Source: Streptomyces mobaraensis NBRC 13819 = DSM 40847 (GTDB taxonomy: Bacteria > Actinomycetota > Actinomycetes > Streptomycetales > Streptomycetaceae). From it: 64,000 nt of DNA. Positions within the stretch are counted from its first letter, which is position 1. Every line of letters starts with the position of its first letter. This document shows positions 1 through 10,745 of this stretch, piece by piece. A program made the translations under genes and the position numbers. The DNA lies in assembly GCF_017916255.1 (NCBI RefSeq), contig NZ_CP072827.1:4799501-4863500 (forward strand). Reading direction: 5' to 3'. The notes beneath the pieces were generated by a model. It made no database searches, was not told where the DNA came from, and saw nothing but the letters and a program-made list of their open reading frames with translations.

Positions 1-336
1 GCCGGCCGCCGGGGCCGCTGGCGCGCGGGCGCCAGGCTGAACGCGTTCGCGCTGTTCGGCGGTGTGGAGATCGACCTCACGGAGGCGCTCTTCGAACAGC
101 GGACGGTGGTCGTCAACAGCTGGGCCCTCTTCGGCGGTGTGGAGATCAAGGTCCCCGAGAACGTCTCGCTGCGCTGCACCGGCACGGGTGTCTTCGGCGG
201 CTTCGACGTCGACGGCCACGAGTCGCCCGACGAGGGCGCCCCGGTGGTCGTGGTGACCGGCTGGGCGCTGTTCGGCGGGGTCGTGGCCAAGGCCCGTCCC
301 GGCAAGCGCGTCAAGGACCTCCGCGCGGCCGGCTGA
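1..336 (+). CDS. Cell-wall-stress LiaF-like protein, C-terminal part (partial)
   Basis: The reading frame is open from the first base, so the gene begins upstream of the window; about 111 C-terminal residues are visible. They consist of repeated segments built around the phrase 'ALFGGVEI', 'ALFGGVEIKVP' and 'ALFGGVVAKA', which is the parallel beta-helix pattern of the LiaF C-terminal (DUF2154, cell-wall-active antibiotics response) fold. Streptomyces proteins of this type usually carry an N-terminal DUF1707 (SHOCT-like) domain, which would lie outside the window. Family members modulate envelope-stress responses, but the role of this copy is not visible from the sequence. The next gene starts about 230 bp downstream on the same strand, so co-transcription is not implied. 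Confidence 0.75.
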   Translation, partial: AGRRGRWRAGARLNAFALFGGVEIDLTEALFEQRTVVVNSWALFGGVEIKVPENVSLRCTGTGVFGGFDVDGHESPDEGAPVVVVTGWALFGGVVAKARPGKRVKDLRAAG

Positions 337-566
337 CCGCGCCGCGCCCGGTCGCGGGCGAGGCGCGGGCGGCTGGAGGCGGGACGGGGGTGACGGACGG
401 GATTCCGCTCATGGCAACGGTGTGAATAAGCACGCGCACAGCGGGTAAAGCTTGGTGCATCGTCTCTCGTACGGCCGCGGGTGCGACTGTCCGACAGGGG
501 CCGTGCAGGGTGAGACGGGCAAGGGTGACTCAACCGGCCGAGCAAAGCCGTCGTCAGGAGTGGACC

Positions 567-923
567 GTGCTGCTACCGCATCAGCCCCTGCAGGAAGCCG
601 CCGTACCGTCGCCGCGGATGTCCGCGCGGGATCAGGCCGGCCCCTGGCATTCGGAGGCGGTGTGCCGCCGGGACGAAGCCGGTCTGTTCTTCGCACCGTC
701 GAAGGAGCCCACGGCGGCACGTCTGTCCCGCGAGGAAGCCGCCAAACGCGTCTGCGCGCGCTGCCCCGTGATGGTCGAGTGCCGGGAGCACGCGCTGCTC
801 CAGCCCGAGCCGTACGGCGTGTGGGGCGGCCTCACCGCCGCCGAGCGCCGCGTCGTGCTGGCCCGCCGGCGGCGCCGGGACGCGGAGCTGCAGCGCTCCA
901 CCCGGGTGGCCGCGGCGGGATAG
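567..923 (+). CDS. WhiB-family iron-sulfur transcription factor (WblI-like)
   Basis: WhiB-like proteins bind a redox-sensitive 4Fe-4S cluster and usually act with the principal sigma factor region 4. Four cysteines are spaced as in the family (C33, C63, C66, C72 in the 118-residue protein from the GTG at 567), followed by the GVWGGL turn (84-89) and a basic C-terminal tail rich in Arg. I chose GTG 567 because GGAG sits about eight bases upstream; a longer start at GTG 510 is possible but adds an unconserved stretch. Position next to glpX matches the location of wblI in S. coelicolor as I recall it, so the assignment to WblI is an inference from context. A strong stem-loop follows. Confidence 0.85.
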   Translation: MLLPHQPLQEAAVPSPRMSARDQAGPWHSEAVCRRDEAGLFFAPSKEPTAARLSREEAAKRVCARCPVMVECREHALLQPEPYGVWGGLTAAERRVVLARRRRRDAELQRSTRVAAAG

Positions 924-939
924 CGGACGCCCCGGGGTT

Positions 940-1002
940 CCCGGACGCCGGACGGGCCGGCCGTGACCGATGGCACGCGGCTCCGCCCGTCCGGCGTCCG
1001 GG
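940..1002. terminator. Bidirectional stem-loop between convergent genes
   Basis: A perfect 17-bp inverted repeat (940-956 and 986-1002, arm core GGACGCCGGACGGG) encloses a 29-base loop. It lies between the convergent whiB-like gene and glpX, where a shared factor-independent terminator is expected. There is no U-tract, as is usual in Streptomyces. Confidence 0.65.
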
Positions 1003-1075
1003 GACGGGCGGCGAGCCGCTTCCCGGGGCCGTGTGAGGACCGGCCGGGCTGTTCGCGCCGGCCGGCCCGCTCCGC

Positions 1076-2107
1076 TCAGCTGGGGCGCTCGAAGTCGATC
1101 GCGCTGTACGCCCGGAGCTTCGACAGCCGGTGCACCGAGTCGATCTGCCGGATCGTCCCGGACTTGGACCGCATGACCAGCGACTGCGTGGTCGCCGTCT
1201 CCGCGCGGTAGCGCACCCCGCGCAGCAGGTCGCCGTCGGTGATGCCGGTCGCGACGAAGAACACGTTGTCCCCGCTGACCAGGTCGTCGGTGCAGAGCAC
1301 CCGGTCCAGGTCGTGCCCGGCGTCGAGCGCCCGCTGCCGCTCGGCGTCGTCCTTGGGCCACAGCTTCGTCTGGATGGTGCCGCCGAGGCACTTGATGGCA
1401 CAGGCGGCGATGATGCCCTCGGGCGTACCGCCGATGCCCAGCAGCAGGTCGACGCCGGTGCCCTCGCGCGCCGCCATGATCGCGCCGGCCACGTCGCCGT
1501 CGGAGATGAACTTGATGCGGGCTCCCGCCTCGCGGATCTCCTTGACGATGCCGTCGTGGCGCGGCCGGTCGAGCACGACGACCGTGACGTCCTCGGGGGA
1601 GGAACGCTTCGCCTTCGCGATCCGGCGGATGTTCACGGCCACCGGGGCGTTGATGTCGACGAAGTCCGCGGCCTCGGGGCCGGTGACCAGCTTGTCCATG
1701 TAGAAGACGGCCGAGGGGTCGAACATCGAGCCGCGGTCGGCGACGGCGAGCACGGAGACGGCGTTGGCCATGCCCTTGGCGGTCAGCGTGGTGCCGTCCA
1801 CCGGGTCCACGGCCACGTCGCACTCCGGGCCGGTCCCGTCGCCGACGCGCTCACCGTTGTAGAGCATCGGGGCGTTGTCCTTCTCGCCCTCGCCGATGAC
1901 GACGACGCCGTTCATCGACACGGTGTGGATGAGCGCGCGCATGGCGCGGACGGCGGCGCCGTCGGCGCCGTTCTTGTCTCCGCGGCCGACCCAGCGGCCC
2001 GAGGCCATGGCGCCCGCCTCGGTCACCCGGACCAGCTCCAGGGCGAGGTTGCGGTCCGGGGCCTCCGGGCTGACCTCAAGCTGGGACGGGAGATGGTGAT
2101 CGGTCAT
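1076..2107 (-). CDS. glpX: Class II fructose-1,6-bisphosphatase
   Basis: Hydrolyses fructose 1,6-bisphosphate to fructose 6-phosphate, the committed step of gluconeogenesis, in the cytoplasm. The 343-residue product has the normal length and shows the class II hallmarks: the metal and phosphate site [11 protein letters not shown], the DPVDGTT metal-binding loop, and the GIGGTPEG segment. Start chosen at the ATG of MTDHHLPSQ, preceded by AGAAAGGTG; the open frame continues further upstream but that part has no resemblance to the family. It is transcribed toward the WhiB-like gene and divergent from the DUF4245 gene. No sign of horizontal origin. Confidence 0.96.
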   Translation of the reverse strand: MTDHHLPSQLEVSPEAPDRNLALELVRVTEAGAMASGRWVGRGDKNGADGAAVRAMRALIHTVSMNGVVVIGEGEKDNAPMLYNGERVGDGTGPECDVAVDPVDGTTLTAKGMANAVSVLAVADRGSMFDPSAVFYMDKLVTGPEAADFVDINAPVAVNIRRIAKAKRSSPEDVTVVVLDRPRHDGIVKEIREAGARIKFISDGDVAGAIMAAREGTGVDLLLGIGGTPEGIIAACAIKCLGGTIQTKLWPKDDAERQRALDAGHDLDRVLCTDDLVSGDNVFFVATGITDGDLLRGVRYRAETATTQSLVMRSKSGTIRQIDSVHRLSKLRAYSAIDFERPS

Positions 2108-2280
2108 CGGGCGCACCTTTCTGTACGGCGGTCGGCCGTGGGTCCCTCCTGCCGGGTGGGCCAGGAGAGTGAGGGTGTCCATGACTTTATCCGCTGATTT
2201 CGAGAATGAGCAGGGCGCCCCACGCATGAGCGGCGTCAAGGCCCCGCCGCCCGCCGCGGCGCGTCCGGCCCCCCTCCGCC

Positions 2281-2919
2281 GTGATGATCGCGGGAGCCAT
2301 GGGGGACGATGGGGGCGTGGCAGGCAGGAACGGGAAGAACAAGACGGTACGGAACATGCTGCTGTCGCTGGCGGTGACGGTTCCGGTGGCGGGCACGGGC
2401 TACCTGGTGCTCCCGCACGAGGGCAGCGGTCGCGACCCGGTGAAGACGGTCGAGTACCGGGTGGAGACCGCCTCCGCCCGGCGCGCGGCGCCGTACCCGG
2501 TGCTGGCCCCCGAGGGGCTCGGCGCCGACTGGCGGGCGACCTCGGTCTGGTACCGCCAGCAGCGCGGCGAGGGCAAGGTGTGGCACCTGGGCTTCATCGA
2601 CCCGGACACCGAGTACGTCCAGATCGAGCAGAGCGACGGCCCGGCGGACGACTTCATCGCGGACTCCACGCAGCACGCGGAGCCGACCAAGCGGACGCAG
2701 CGGGTGGGCGGCACCGTCTGGCAGCGCTACGAGGGTGACAAGTACAACGCCCTGGTGCGGACGGAGCACGGGGCGACGACGGTGATCGCGGGGACCGCGT
2801 CCGACCGCCGGCTCGCGGAGATGGCCGCCGCGCTCCGGGACGGGAAGGCGGACCCGAAGGCGAACGAGAAGGCGGACCCGAAGCCGGACGGGAAGCCGAG
2901 CGGCAAGGCGCAGGACTGA
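2281..2919 (+). CDS. DUF4245 family membrane-anchored protein
   Basis: An actinobacterial protein of unknown function. After a short basic N-terminus ([11 protein letters not shown]) there is one transmembrane helix ([18 protein letters not shown]), then an extracytoplasmic DUF4245 domain, and a C-terminal tail made of charged Lys/Asp/Pro repeats ([18 protein letters not shown]). The topology suggests an inner-membrane anchor with the domain outside. The start is uncertain: GTG 2281, ATG 2284, ATG 2299 and GTG 2317 are all in frame and none has a good ribosome site; homologues I remember begin close to GTG 2317 (MAGRNGK-like). It commonly sits beside glpX in streptomycetes. Convergent with the nitroreductase gene, separated by a terminator. 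Confidence 0.8.
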   Translation: MMIAGAMGDDGGVAGRNGKNKTVRNMLLSLAVTVPVAGTGYLVLPHEGSGRDPVKTVEYRVETASARRAAPYPVLAPEGLGADWRATSVWYRQQRGEGKVWHLGFIDPDTEYVQIEQSDGPADDFIADSTQHAEPTKRTQRVGGTVWQRYEGDKYNALVRTEHGATTVIAGTASDRRLAEMAAALRDGKADPKANEKADPKPDGKPSGKAQD

Positions 2920-2953
2920 CCGGCGGGGGCGCGACCGCCCCCTGACATGCCGA

Positions 2954-2974
2954 AGGGGCCCACGAGGGGCCCCT
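2954..2974. terminator. Stem-loop between convergent genes
   Basis: An 8-bp perfect inverted repeat, AGGGGCCC and GGGCCCCT, with a 5-base loop, located 35 bp after the DUF4245 stop codon and 24 bp from the end of the convergent nitroreductase gene. It probably terminates both transcripts. Confidence 0.6.
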
Positions 2975-2997
2975 GGCGGACTGCGGCGGTTCGCCCG

Positions 2998-3588
2998 TCA
3001 GACGACCGACACGACCTGGTCGTAGGCCAGACGCGGGGAGCGTGGACGGTAGGCGTCCTCCGACGGCTTGCCGATGTTGACGACGAGCATCGGGGTGTGG
3101 TCGCCGTCCAGGAACTCCTTGCGGATGCCCTCGGCGTCGAAGCCGGTCATCGGGCCGGCGGCCAGGCCGGCGGCGCGGACGCCCAGGATGAAGTAGCCGG
3201 CCTGCAGCGCGGCGTTCAGCTCGGCGGACTTCTCACGGACCGGGCGCTCGCCGAAGAAGACGTCCTTGGCCTGCGGGAAGTGCGGGAACAGCGCCGGGAG
3301 CTCCTCGTGGAACTCGTTGTCGGCGGCCAGGATCGCGACCAGCGGCGCCGCCTTGGTCTTGGCCTGGTTGCCCTCGGACATGTGGGCGACGAGGCGCTCG
3401 CGGGCCTCCTCGGAGCGGACCAGGACGATGCGCAGCGGCGACTGGTTGAACGCCGTGGGGGCGTACTTGATCAGGTCGTAGAGCGCCTGCATCTGCTCGT
3501 CGGTGACGGGCGCGTCGGTGAACGCGTTGGCCGTGTGGGCCTCGCGGAAGAGCAGGTCCTGCGCGGCGGAGTCCAGGGCGAGAGTCAT
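2998..3588 (-). CDS. Nitroreductase family protein (RutE/malonic semialdehyde reductase type)
   Basis: A 196-residue FMN- and NAD(P)H-dependent oxidoreductase of the nitroreductase fold. The N-terminus 'FREAHTANAFTDAPVTDEQ' and the segment 'YAPTAFNQSPLRIV' match the malonic semialdehyde reductase (RutE/HadB-like) subgroup, in which the Ser/Asn stretch contacts FMN; the C-terminal 'RPRSPRLAYDQVV' is also typical. The real substrate cannot be told, since the rest of a pyrimidine-degradation operon is not nearby. Start at ATG 3588 is supported by GAAGG about ten bases upstream. It stands alone, convergent with the DUF4245 gene and 135 bp downstream of the xseB stop. Confidence 0.88.
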   Translation of the reverse strand: MTLALDSAAQDLLFREAHTANAFTDAPVTDEQMQALYDLIKYAPTAFNQSPLRIVLVRSEEARERLVAHMSEGNQAKTKAAPLVAILAADNEFHEELPALFPHFPQAKDVFFGERPVREKSAELNAALQAGYFILGVRAAGLAAGPMTGFDAEGIRKEFLDGDHTPMLVVNIGKPSEDAYRPRSPRLAYDQVVSVV

Positions 3589-3723
3589 GAGAGCGACCTT
3601 CTTTGCTGTGCTGGGGGTGTTCGTCGGCCGTTCTCGACTGTAGGCCAAACTGTGTGAACTTTCAACTGAAACTTAAACTAAAGCGGTGGAGGTCGGCGCC
3701 GCCGACCGCGCGGACCCGGGGAT

Positions 3724-3996
3724 TCAGCCCCCGTCGGCCCCCGATTCCCCCTCCGTCGCCTCGGGCGCGGAGAGCGCCGCGTCCAGCCGCGCCCGCGCCC
3801 CCTCCAGCCAGTGCCGGCACACCCGGGCCAGCGCCTCGCCGCGCTCCCACAGGGCCAGCGACTCCTCCAGCGTCTGGCCGCCGGTCTCCAGCCTCCGGAC
3901 GACCTCGATCAGCTCGTCCCGTGCCTGCTCGTAGCCGAGCGCGCTCAGCTCCTCGTCCGCGCCGGTACCGGTGCCGGACTCACCCGTTTTCGCCAT
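3724..3996 (-). CDS. xseB: Exodeoxyribonuclease VII small subunit
   Basis: Small subunit of exonuclease VII, which degrades single-stranded DNA in both directions together with XseA. The 90-residue product has the conserved core [20 protein letters not shown], then [18 protein letters not shown], which forms the helical hairpin that binds the large subunit. It carries short acidic tails at both ends ([22 protein letters not shown]), longer than in enterobacterial homologues. It lies 39 bp downstream of xseA in the same orientation, consistent with a two-gene operon. Confidence 0.93.
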   Translation of the reverse strand: MAKTGESGTGTGADEELSALGYEQARDELIEVVRRLETGGQTLEESLALWERGEALARVCRHWLEGARARLDAALSAPEATEGESGADGG

Positions 3997-4035
3997 GCCG
4001 CCCAGCGTAGGGCCTGCCGGCGAGGGCGCGGCGGC

Positions 4036-5253
4036 TCAGTCGGCCGGCCCCTCGGCGCGTACGGTGAACGTCCCCTCGGCGACCCGCGCCCGCAGCTCCT
4101 CGCCCGCCGCCACCTCGTCCGCGGCCCGGACCACCGAACCGTCGGTGTGCTGCAGGACGGCGTAGCCGCGCCGCAGCGTCGCGGCGGGGGAGAGCGCCAC
4201 CACCCGGGCGTGGGTGTGCGTCAGCTCCGAGTCGGCACGGTCCAGCAGATGCCCGAACGTCCGCCGCGCCCGCCCCAGCAGCCCCTCCACCTGCTCCTCG
4301 CGCTCCTCCACCATCCGCTGCGGACGCTCCATGCACGGCCGCGCCCTTACGGCCGCCAGCCCGCGCTCCTCCCGGTCCAGCAGCGTCGTCACCGCGCGCA
4401 GCGCCCGGCCTCCCAGCTGCTCGACGCGCGCCAGTTCCTCGCCCACGTCCGGGACGACGCGCTTGGCCGCGTCGGTGGGCGTCGAGGCCCGCAGGTCGGC
4501 GACCAGGTCGAGGAGCGGCGAGTCCGGCTCGTGCCCGATCGCCGACACCACCGGCGTCCGGCACGCGGCCACCGCCCGGACCAACTGCTCGTCCGAGAAC
4601 GGCAGCAGGTCCTCCACGCTGCCGCCGCCGCGCGCGACGATGATCACGTCCACCTCGTCGAGCGCGTCCAGCTCCTGGACCGCCTCGACCACCTTCGGCA
4701 CCGCGTGCACCCCCTGCACCGGCACATTCCGCACCTCGAAGCGGACGGCCGGCCACCGGTGCCGGGCGTTCTCCAGCACGTCCCGCTCGGCGGCCGACGC
4801 CCGCCCGCAGACCAGGCCGATCAACTGCGGCAGGAACGGCAGCGGCCGCTTCCGCCCGGCATCGAACAGCCCCTCCCGCGCCAACGACTTCCTCAGCTGC
4901 TCCAGCCGCGCCAGCAGCTCCCCGACCCCCACCGGCCGGATCTCCGCCGCCCGCAGCGACAACGACCCGCGCGGCGCGTACCACTCCGGCTTCGCGTGCA
5001 CCACGACCCGCGCACCCTCGGTCACGACGTCCGCGACCCGGTCGAACACCGCGCGGTAGCAGGTCACCGAGAGCGAGATGTCGTGCGACGGGTCCCGCAG
5101 CGTCAGGAACACCACCCCCGCCCCCGGCCGCCGCGACAACTGCGTGATCTGCCCCTCGACCCAGACGGCACCGAGCCGGTCGATCCATCCCCCGATGAGG
5201 CGGGAGACCTGGCCGACGGGGAGGGGGGCGTCGGGGGAGGTGGTGAGGGCCAT
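4036..5253 (-). CDS. xseA: Exodeoxyribonuclease VII large subunit
   Basis: Catalytic subunit of exonuclease VII. The 405-residue protein begins with an OB-fold domain ([26 protein letters not shown]) for single-stranded DNA binding. It continues into the catalytic domain containing [15 protein letters not shown], then [16 protein letters not shown] and [12 protein letters not shown], in which I place the family's conserved catalytic residues, and ends with a coiled-coil region and the short C-terminal domain (LRRGYAVLQ). Start at ATG 5253; the open frame extends further but the extension is not family-like. Forms an operon with xseB. Some C-terminal residues are less conserved, as usual. Confidence 0.94.
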   Translation of the reverse strand: MALTTSPDAPLPVGQVSRLIGGWIDRLGAVWVEGQITQLSRRPGAGVVFLTLRDPSHDISLSVTCYRAVFDRVADVVTEGARVVVHAKPEWYAPRGSLSLRAAEIRPVGVGELLARLEQLRKSLAREGLFDAGRKRPLPFLPQLIGLVCGRASAAERDVLENARHRWPAVRFEVRNVPVQGVHAVPKVVEAVQELDALDEVDVIIVARGGGSVEDLLPFSDEQLVRAVAACRTPVVSAIGHEPDSPLLDLVADLRASTPTDAAKRVVPDVGEELARVEQLGGRALRAVTTLLDREERGLAAVRARPCMERPQRMVEEREEQVEGLLGRARRTFGHLLDRADSELTHTHARVVALSPAATLRRGYAVLQHTDGSVVRAADEVAAGEELRARVAEGTFTVRAEGPAD

Positions 5254-5279
5254 GCGGTCGAGGGTATCGGGGGTGGTCG

Positions 5280-5338
5280 CGCCCCTGTCCCGCCCTTTCG
5301 CGGTTTCGGGGGTGCGGGGGCCTGCCCCCGCAGACCAG
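5280..5338. repeat. Dispersed GC-rich intergenic repeat, shortened copy
   Basis: The 91-bp gap between the APC permease and xseA contains a sequence that begins CCCCTGTCCCGCCCTTTCGC and includes a TGCGGGGGCCTGCCCCCGCA hairpin. The same opening and hairpin pattern occurs at 20316, 28801 and 57791; this copy lacks the CGCCGGACGGGCTG end. Probably a transcription terminator or a mobile-like intergenic element. Confidence 0.6.
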
Positions 5339-5344
5339 GGCACC

Positions 5345-6718
5345 TCACCGCGCCCCGCGCGCCCCCGCACCCTGAACCGCGAGCACCGCCACCCCCACCC
5401 CCAACCACACCGCTCCCACCACCTGGGCCGCTGCCGCCGCCCGCACCAGCACCGCGACCACCACAGCCAACCCGACCAGCGGCACAAGCACGTCCCGAAC
5501 GATGCCGCACCGCATCCGCCGCCGTACCGCGAACCACCCGATGACCGACAAATGCAACAACCCAAAAGCCACCAACGCCCCCACATCCACCACCGACACC
5601 AACCGATCCAGCCCGTCCCCCCGCCGAGCCGCCCACACCGCCGCGACCAGCGTCACGACGGCAGCACCCAGCACCGCCCGCCGCGGCACCCCCGTACCCC
5701 GGTCGACGACCGCCAGAGCGCCCGGCAGCCGCCGATCCCGAGCCATCGCGAACAGCAGACGTCCGGCGGCCGCCTGCCCGGACAGAGCGGCGAAAGCGGC
5801 GCCGCCCGCCTTGCTCGCCGCGACGAGATCGTGCAGCCACCGCCCGGTCGAGGCGTCCACCGTGTCGTAGAAGGCCGTACCCTGCCGAGCCGGGTCGGCG
5901 CCCAGCTCCGCCGCGGACAGCGGTACGAGCAGCGCCGCCAGATACGTCTGGACGAGGAAAAGGACGCCCGCCGCCACCAGACAGGTGAGCACCGCGCGGG
6001 CCACCCGCCCCGGCCCTCCCGCCGCCTCCTCCGCGAACGCGGCGATCGCGTCGAACCCCAGGTACGACAGCACCGCCACCGACACCGCCGTGAGCACGGC
6101 ACCCTTGTCGAAGGCGCCCTCGCCGGTCAGCGGTGTGAGCCAGCCGCGCCGCGGCCCGTCCGCGGCCAGCGCCCAGGCCGCCGCGGCCACGAAGACGCAC
6201 AGCACCGCGATCTCCACCGCCAGCACCACGAACCCCGCCAGTGCCGCGACCCGTACGCCCGACAGGTTGAGTCCGGTCGTCACCACGACCGCGAGCGCCG
6301 TCCACACCCACGGGTGCACGGCCGGCACCAGGGCGTTCATCGCGATCCCCGAGAACAGATAGGCCACCGCGGGGATCAGCAGGTAGTCGAGCAGCGCCAT
6401 CCACCCCGCGGCGAACCCGGGCCCCTCGCCCAGCCCCACCCGCGCGTAGGCGTACACCGAACCGGCCCGCGGCACCACCCGCACCATCCGCGCGTAGGAG
6501 TACGCGGTGAACCCCATCGCGGCCGTCGCCACCAGGTACACCGCGGCGACCGCGCCGTGCGCCTTCGCCACCAGCGTGCCGAAGACGCCGACCGGCGCCA
6601 TCGGGGCGATGAACAGCAGCCCGTAGACGACGAGGTCCCGGAGGGCCAGCGTGCGGCGGAGCGCGCCGTCCCGGCCGGCGCCGGACTCCGGGAAGGGGGG
6701 TGCTGAAGGTGCCGGCAT
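5345..6718 (-). CDS. APC superfamily amino acid permease
   Basis: A 457-residue integral membrane protein with about twelve predicted helices. The first helices ([21 protein letters not shown]) and the stretch '[34 protein letters not shown]' are characteristic of the amino acid/polyamine/organocation permeases; '[17 protein letters not shown]' corresponds to the conserved TM6-TM7 segment of the YfnA/putrescine importer-like group. Substrate unknown; related proteins import amino acids or polyamines. ATG 6718 has GGGGAG ten bases upstream. Divergent from ispH with a 182-bp gap that should hold both promoters. Confidence 0.88.
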   Translation of the reverse strand: MPAPSAPPFPESGAGRDGALRRTLALRDLVVYGLLFIAPMAPVGVFGTLVAKAHGAVAAVYLVATAAMGFTAYSYARMVRVVPRAGSVYAYARVGLGEGPGFAAGWMALLDYLLIPAVAYLFSGIAMNALVPAVHPWVWTALAVVVTTGLNLSGVRVAALAGFVVLAVEIAVLCVFVAAAAWALAADGPRRGWLTPLTGEGAFDKGAVLTAVSVAVLSYLGFDAIAAFAEEAAGGPGRVARAVLTCLVAAGVLFLVQTYLAALLVPLSAAELGADPARQGTAFYDTVDASTGRWLHDLVAASKAGGAAFAALSGQAAAGRLLFAMARDRRLPGALAVVDRGTGVPRRAVLGAAVVTLVAAVWAARRGDGLDRLVSVVDVGALVAFGLLHLSVIGWFAVRRRMRCGIVRDVLVPLVGLAVVVAVLVRAAAAAQVVGAVWLGVGVAVLAVQGAGARGAR

Positions 6719-6900
6719 ACGGGTGGGCTCCCCTGCGGTCGGTCGGACGGGGGTGCGGACTCGGTCGGGCGGGTGCGGGCTTGAGGCGGAAGGGCGCGGG
6801 CTTGGGCGGAAGGATGCCGTCCGGCCAGTATTCGGCCCGGCCCGGAGGAGGGCACCGGGACGCGCCGCCGATGTCGGTGGCGGCCCGTACGATGGACCGC

Positions 6901-7914
6901 ATGACTGCAACCAGCGCTCGAAAGGTCCTGCTCGCCGCCCCCCGTGGCTACTGCGCGGGTGTGGACCGTGCCGTGATCGCCGTCGAGAAGGCCCTGGAGC
7001 AGTACGGCGCGCCGGTGTATGTGCGCCATGAGATCGTCCACAACACATACGTGGTGAAGACCCTGGAGAAGAAGGGCGCGATCTTCGTCGACGAGACGTT
7101 CGAGGTGCCCGAGGGCAACATCGTCATCTTCTCCGCCCACGGCGTCGCCCCGGTCGTCCACGAGGAAGCCGCACGCGGGAAGCTGGCCACCATCGACGCG
7201 ACCTGCCCGCTGGTGACCAAGGTCCACAAGGAGGCCGTGCGCTACGCGCGCGAGGACTACGACATCCTCCTGATCGGCCACGAGGGCCACGAGGAGGTCA
7301 TCGGCACCTCCGGCGAGGCCCCCGACCACATCCAGCTCGTCGACGGCCCCGAGGACGTGGCGAACGTCGAGGTCCGAAACCCGGACAAGGTCGTCTGGCT
7401 CTCCCAGACCACCCTCTCCGTCGACGAGACCATGGAGACCGTCGGCGCCCTGAAGAACAAGTTCCCCAACCTGCTCTCCCCGCCCTCGGACGACATCTGC
7501 TACGCCACGCAGAACCGGCAGACCGCGGTGAAGAAGATGGGCGCAGAGGCCGACCTCGTCATCGTCGTCGGCTCCAAGAACTCCTCCAACTCCGTCCGCC
7601 TGGTCGAGGTCGCCCTCGGCGCCGGCGCCCGCGCCGCCCACCTGGTCGACTACGCCGAGGAGATCGACGAGGCGTGGCTGGAGGGCGTGTCCACCGTGGG
7701 CGTCACCTCCGGCGCCTCCGTCCCCGAGATCCTCGTCGAAGGCGTCCTCGAATGGCTCGCCGCCCGCGGCTACGAGGACGTCGAGACCGTCAAGGCCGCC
7801 GAGGAGTCCATCACCTTCTCCCTCCCCAAGGAACTCCGCCGCGACCTCCGCGCCGAGGCTGCGGCGGCCGTCGCGGGCTCGCCCACCGCCTCGGGAGACG
7901 CGACGGAGGGGTGA
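6901..7914 (+). CDS. ispH: 4-hydroxy-3-methylbut-2-enyl diphosphate reductase
   Basis: Last enzyme of the MEP isoprenoid pathway: reduces HMBPP to IPP and DMAPP using a 4Fe-4S cluster. The 337-residue product shows the three cluster cysteines in GYCAGV, ATCPLV and DICYATQ, the conserved histidines in VHNTYVV, SAHGVAP and GHEGHEEV, and the substrate-binding [11 protein letters not shown] loop. Start taken at ATG 6901 ([11 protein letters not shown]); ATG 6892 (MDRM) is also possible. The neighbouring xse genes and this order are common in actinobacteria. An Ala-rich C-terminal tail ([20 protein letters not shown]) is variable between species. Confidence 0.97.
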   Translation: MTATSARKVLLAAPRGYCAGVDRAVIAVEKALEQYGAPVYVRHEIVHNTYVVKTLEKKGAIFVDETFEVPEGNIVIFSAHGVAPVVHEEAARGKLATIDATCPLVTKVHKEAVRYAREDYDILLIGHEGHEEVIGTSGEAPDHIQLVDGPEDVANVEVRNPDKVVWLSQTTLSVDETMETVGALKNKFPNLLSPPSDDICYATQNRQTAVKKMGAEADLVIVVGSKNSSNSVRLVEVALGAGARAAHLVDYAEEIDEAWLEGVSTVGVTSGASVPEILVEGVLEWLAARGYEDVETVKAAEESITFSLPKELRRDLRAEAAAAVAGSPTASGDATEG

Positions 7915-7944
7915 CGACGGCCTTCCACCCGTAGCGTGGTCGCC

Positions 7945-8712
7945 ATGGACGCATTCGGTGTGGACATCGGCGGATCGGGCATCAAGGGCGCTCCGGTCGA
8001 TCTGACCCGCGGGGTACTGGCGGTGGAGCGCCACAAGGTGCTCACCCCGCACCCGGCCACCCCCGACGCGGTCGCCGACCGTGTCAAGGAGGTCCTGGAC
8101 CACTTCGGCTGGTCCGGAGGCCCGGTCGGGGCCACCTTCCCCGGCGTGGTCACCGGCGGTGTCACCAGGACCGCCGCCAACGTCGACAAGGGCTGGATCG
8201 GCCGGGACGCCGCCGCCCTGCTCGGCGCGAGGATCGGCGCCCCGGTGACGGTGCTGAACGACGCGGACGCGGCCGGCGTCGCCGAGATGACCTTCGGCGC
8301 CGGGAGGGGCCGCACGGGCACCGTCATCGTGCTCACCTTCGGCACCGGCATCGGCAGCGCCGTCTTCACCGGCGGCCGGCTCGTCCCCAACACCGAACTC
8401 GGCCACCTGGAGCTCGACGGCCACGACGCCGAGACGCGGGCGTCCAGCCGGGCCAAGGAGGAGGGCGACCTCGGCTGGCACCACTGGGCACGCCGGGTGC
8501 AGAAGTACCTGCGGCACGTCGAGGCGCTGTTCTCGCCCGAGCTCTTCGTCATCGGCGGGGGCGTCAGCCGCAAGGCGGACCGGTTCCTGCCGCTGATCGA
8601 GGGCGTCAGTGCCGAGATCGTGCCCGCTGAGCTGGAGAACGACGCGGGGATCGTGGGGGCCGCGATGGCCGCCGCCGGGTCTGTGCCCGCCCCTCCGCCC
8701 GCCGCCGCCTGA
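7945..8712 (+). CDS. ppgK: Polyphosphate glucokinase
   Basis: ROK-family kinase that phosphorylates glucose with inorganic polyphosphate (and often ATP), the actinobacterial PPGK. The 255-residue protein has the N-terminal phosphate loop [13 protein letters not shown], the sugar-site segment LNDADAAG, the GTGIGSA loop, and '[15 protein letters not shown]' and '[20 protein letters not shown]', which are typical of PPGK rather than of ordinary glucokinases. ATG 7945 is the family start; GTG 7936 adds three residues. Its last 107 bp overlap the convergent DUF6542 gene, and the C-terminus ([14 protein letters not shown]) is low complexity where the overlap falls. Confidence 0.94.
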   Translation: MDAFGVDIGGSGIKGAPVDLTRGVLAVERHKVLTPHPATPDAVADRVKEVLDHFGWSGGPVGATFPGVVTGGVTRTAANVDKGWIGRDAAALLGARIGAPVTVLNDADAAGVAEMTFGAGRGRTGTVIVLTFGTGIGSAVFTGGRLVPNTELGHLELDGHDAETRASSRAKEEGDLGWHHWARRVQKYLRHVEALFSPELFVIGGGVSRKADRFLPLIEGVSAEIVPAELENDAGIVGAAMAAAGSVPAPPPAAA

Positions 8713-9250
8713 CCAGCAGCACCCGGCGGCCGAGGACGATCAGCGCGGCGAGCAGCGTCCCGCCGTACAGCCAGCCGGCCTGCAGCGACAGGAAGCCGAC
8801 CAGCGCCATCACCCGGCCGCCGAGCCCGCCGGAACCGGCGGTGGCGGCCGTGACGGGCAGCGCGCCCGCGGCGAACGCGATGGGCGCGCTCACCGGCGCG
8901 GCCACCAGCTCGGCCGGCCGCACCCCCAGCGCGCAGACCGCGCAGCAGAGCGTGAAGAGAACCCCGTAGGCGACGGGGGAACCGGCGCCCAGCCGGGCGA
9001 CCACCGTCCCCGCGACCAGCATCGCCACCACGGCCAGGAGCCCGCTGCCCAGGCCGGTCAGCCGGACCGGCTGGTCCCGCTGCTGCCGCTGGTCCCGCCG
9101 GAGCGCGCGCAGCAGCGGCGGCGGGGTGCGGCCCGCCCGCTCCCGCCCGACCGGCGCCCCTCTGCCCTGCCCCACCGGGGCGGCCGGGCGGGGCACCGGG
9201 GCCGTGCGACGGGTCCTGTGCTGGGTGATGCGTGCGCCGGGTTGCTCCAC
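8606..9250 (-). CDS. DUF6542 family membrane protein
   Basis: A 214-residue protein of unknown function found in actinobacteria. A basic, Arg/Pro-rich cytoplasmic N-terminus of about 60 residues precedes four hydrophobic helices ([80 protein letters not shown]), followed by a very basic Arg/Ser/Pro tail. The tail is encoded antisense to the 3' end of ppgK: 107 bp are shared, so either the tail or the ppgK C-terminus is under relaxed constraint. Divergent from ychF. Confidence 0.75.
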   Translation of the reverse strand: MEQPGARITQHRTRRTAPVPRPAAPVGQGRGAPVGRERAGRTPPPLLRALRRDQRQQRDQPVRLTGLGSGLLAVVAMLVAGTVVARLGAGSPVAYGVLFTLCCAVCALGVRPAELVAAPVSAPIAFAAGALPVTAATAGSGGLGGRVMALVGFLSLQAGWLYGGTLLAALIVLGRRVLLVRRRRAEGRAQTRRRPSRPPRSPRRSPAQRARSRH

Positions 9251-9449
9251 CCGTCCAAACTAGGTCGCGGACCGCCGCGAACCCGGCGTTGGACACGTTC
9301 TCCACCCCCCGTCGGCCGTTCGTTCGACCCGGGGGGCCGTCCGCCCCGGCCGGTGCCCGGCGCGGACCCGTAGACTGGTGGACCGGCCCGGACCGGGCCC
9401 CCTTGCTGCCTTTGTTCGCCCTGGGCCCTCACTATCAGGAAGTCGCCAC

Positions 9450-10520
<1,071 letters not shown>

Positions 10521-10538
<18 letters not shown>

Positions 10539-10647
10539 GCTGGTGAATTGGCACCACGTCGCTGACGTGGCAAACGTGCAGGTCAGAAGGGGTCGGCTCC
10601 GTCCGGAGTCGGCCCCTTGTGGTTTTCCGTGCTGGGATGGTGCTGGG
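10521..10647 (+). repeat. Direct repeat copy A: ychF 3' end, terminator and GTGCTGGGA doublet
   Basis: This block contains TTCCGCTTCAACGT plus the ychF stop codon, the ychF terminator, and a 21-bp sequence (10627-10647) built from two GTGCTGGGA-type units. A diverged copy of the whole arrangement lies at 11351-11476, and the 21-bp sequence also recurs exactly at 11283-11303. The toxin-antitoxin pair yefM/yoeB lies between them. Confidence 0.8.
10587..10618 (+). terminator. ychF terminator
   Basis: A 14-bp stem (AAGGGGTCGGCTCC pairing with GGAGTCGGCCCCTT, two G-U positions) with a 4-base loop, followed by GTGGTTTT. It lies 48 bp after the ychF stop and has a closely similar partner at 11416. 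Confidence 0.75.
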
Positions 10648-10694
10648 AAACCTGACCACCCGTTAGCTGTTCGACCCGGTCGGAGGGCATCGAG

Positions 10695-10718
10695 AGTGGT
10701 ACGTTATTAGGTACCACT
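10695..10718 (+). promoter_or_regulatory. Palindromic operator upstream of yefM/yoeB
   Basis: Perfect 8-bp arms AGTGGTAC and GTACCACT flank an AT-rich GTTATTAG spacer that could contain a -10 element. It sits 27 bp before the antitoxin start. YefM antitoxins repress their own operon by binding short palindromes, so this is the probable autoregulatory operator; this is inference. Confidence 0.65.
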
Positions 10719-10745
10719 TGAGGGATGGGGAGATGGGGTCAGGCC

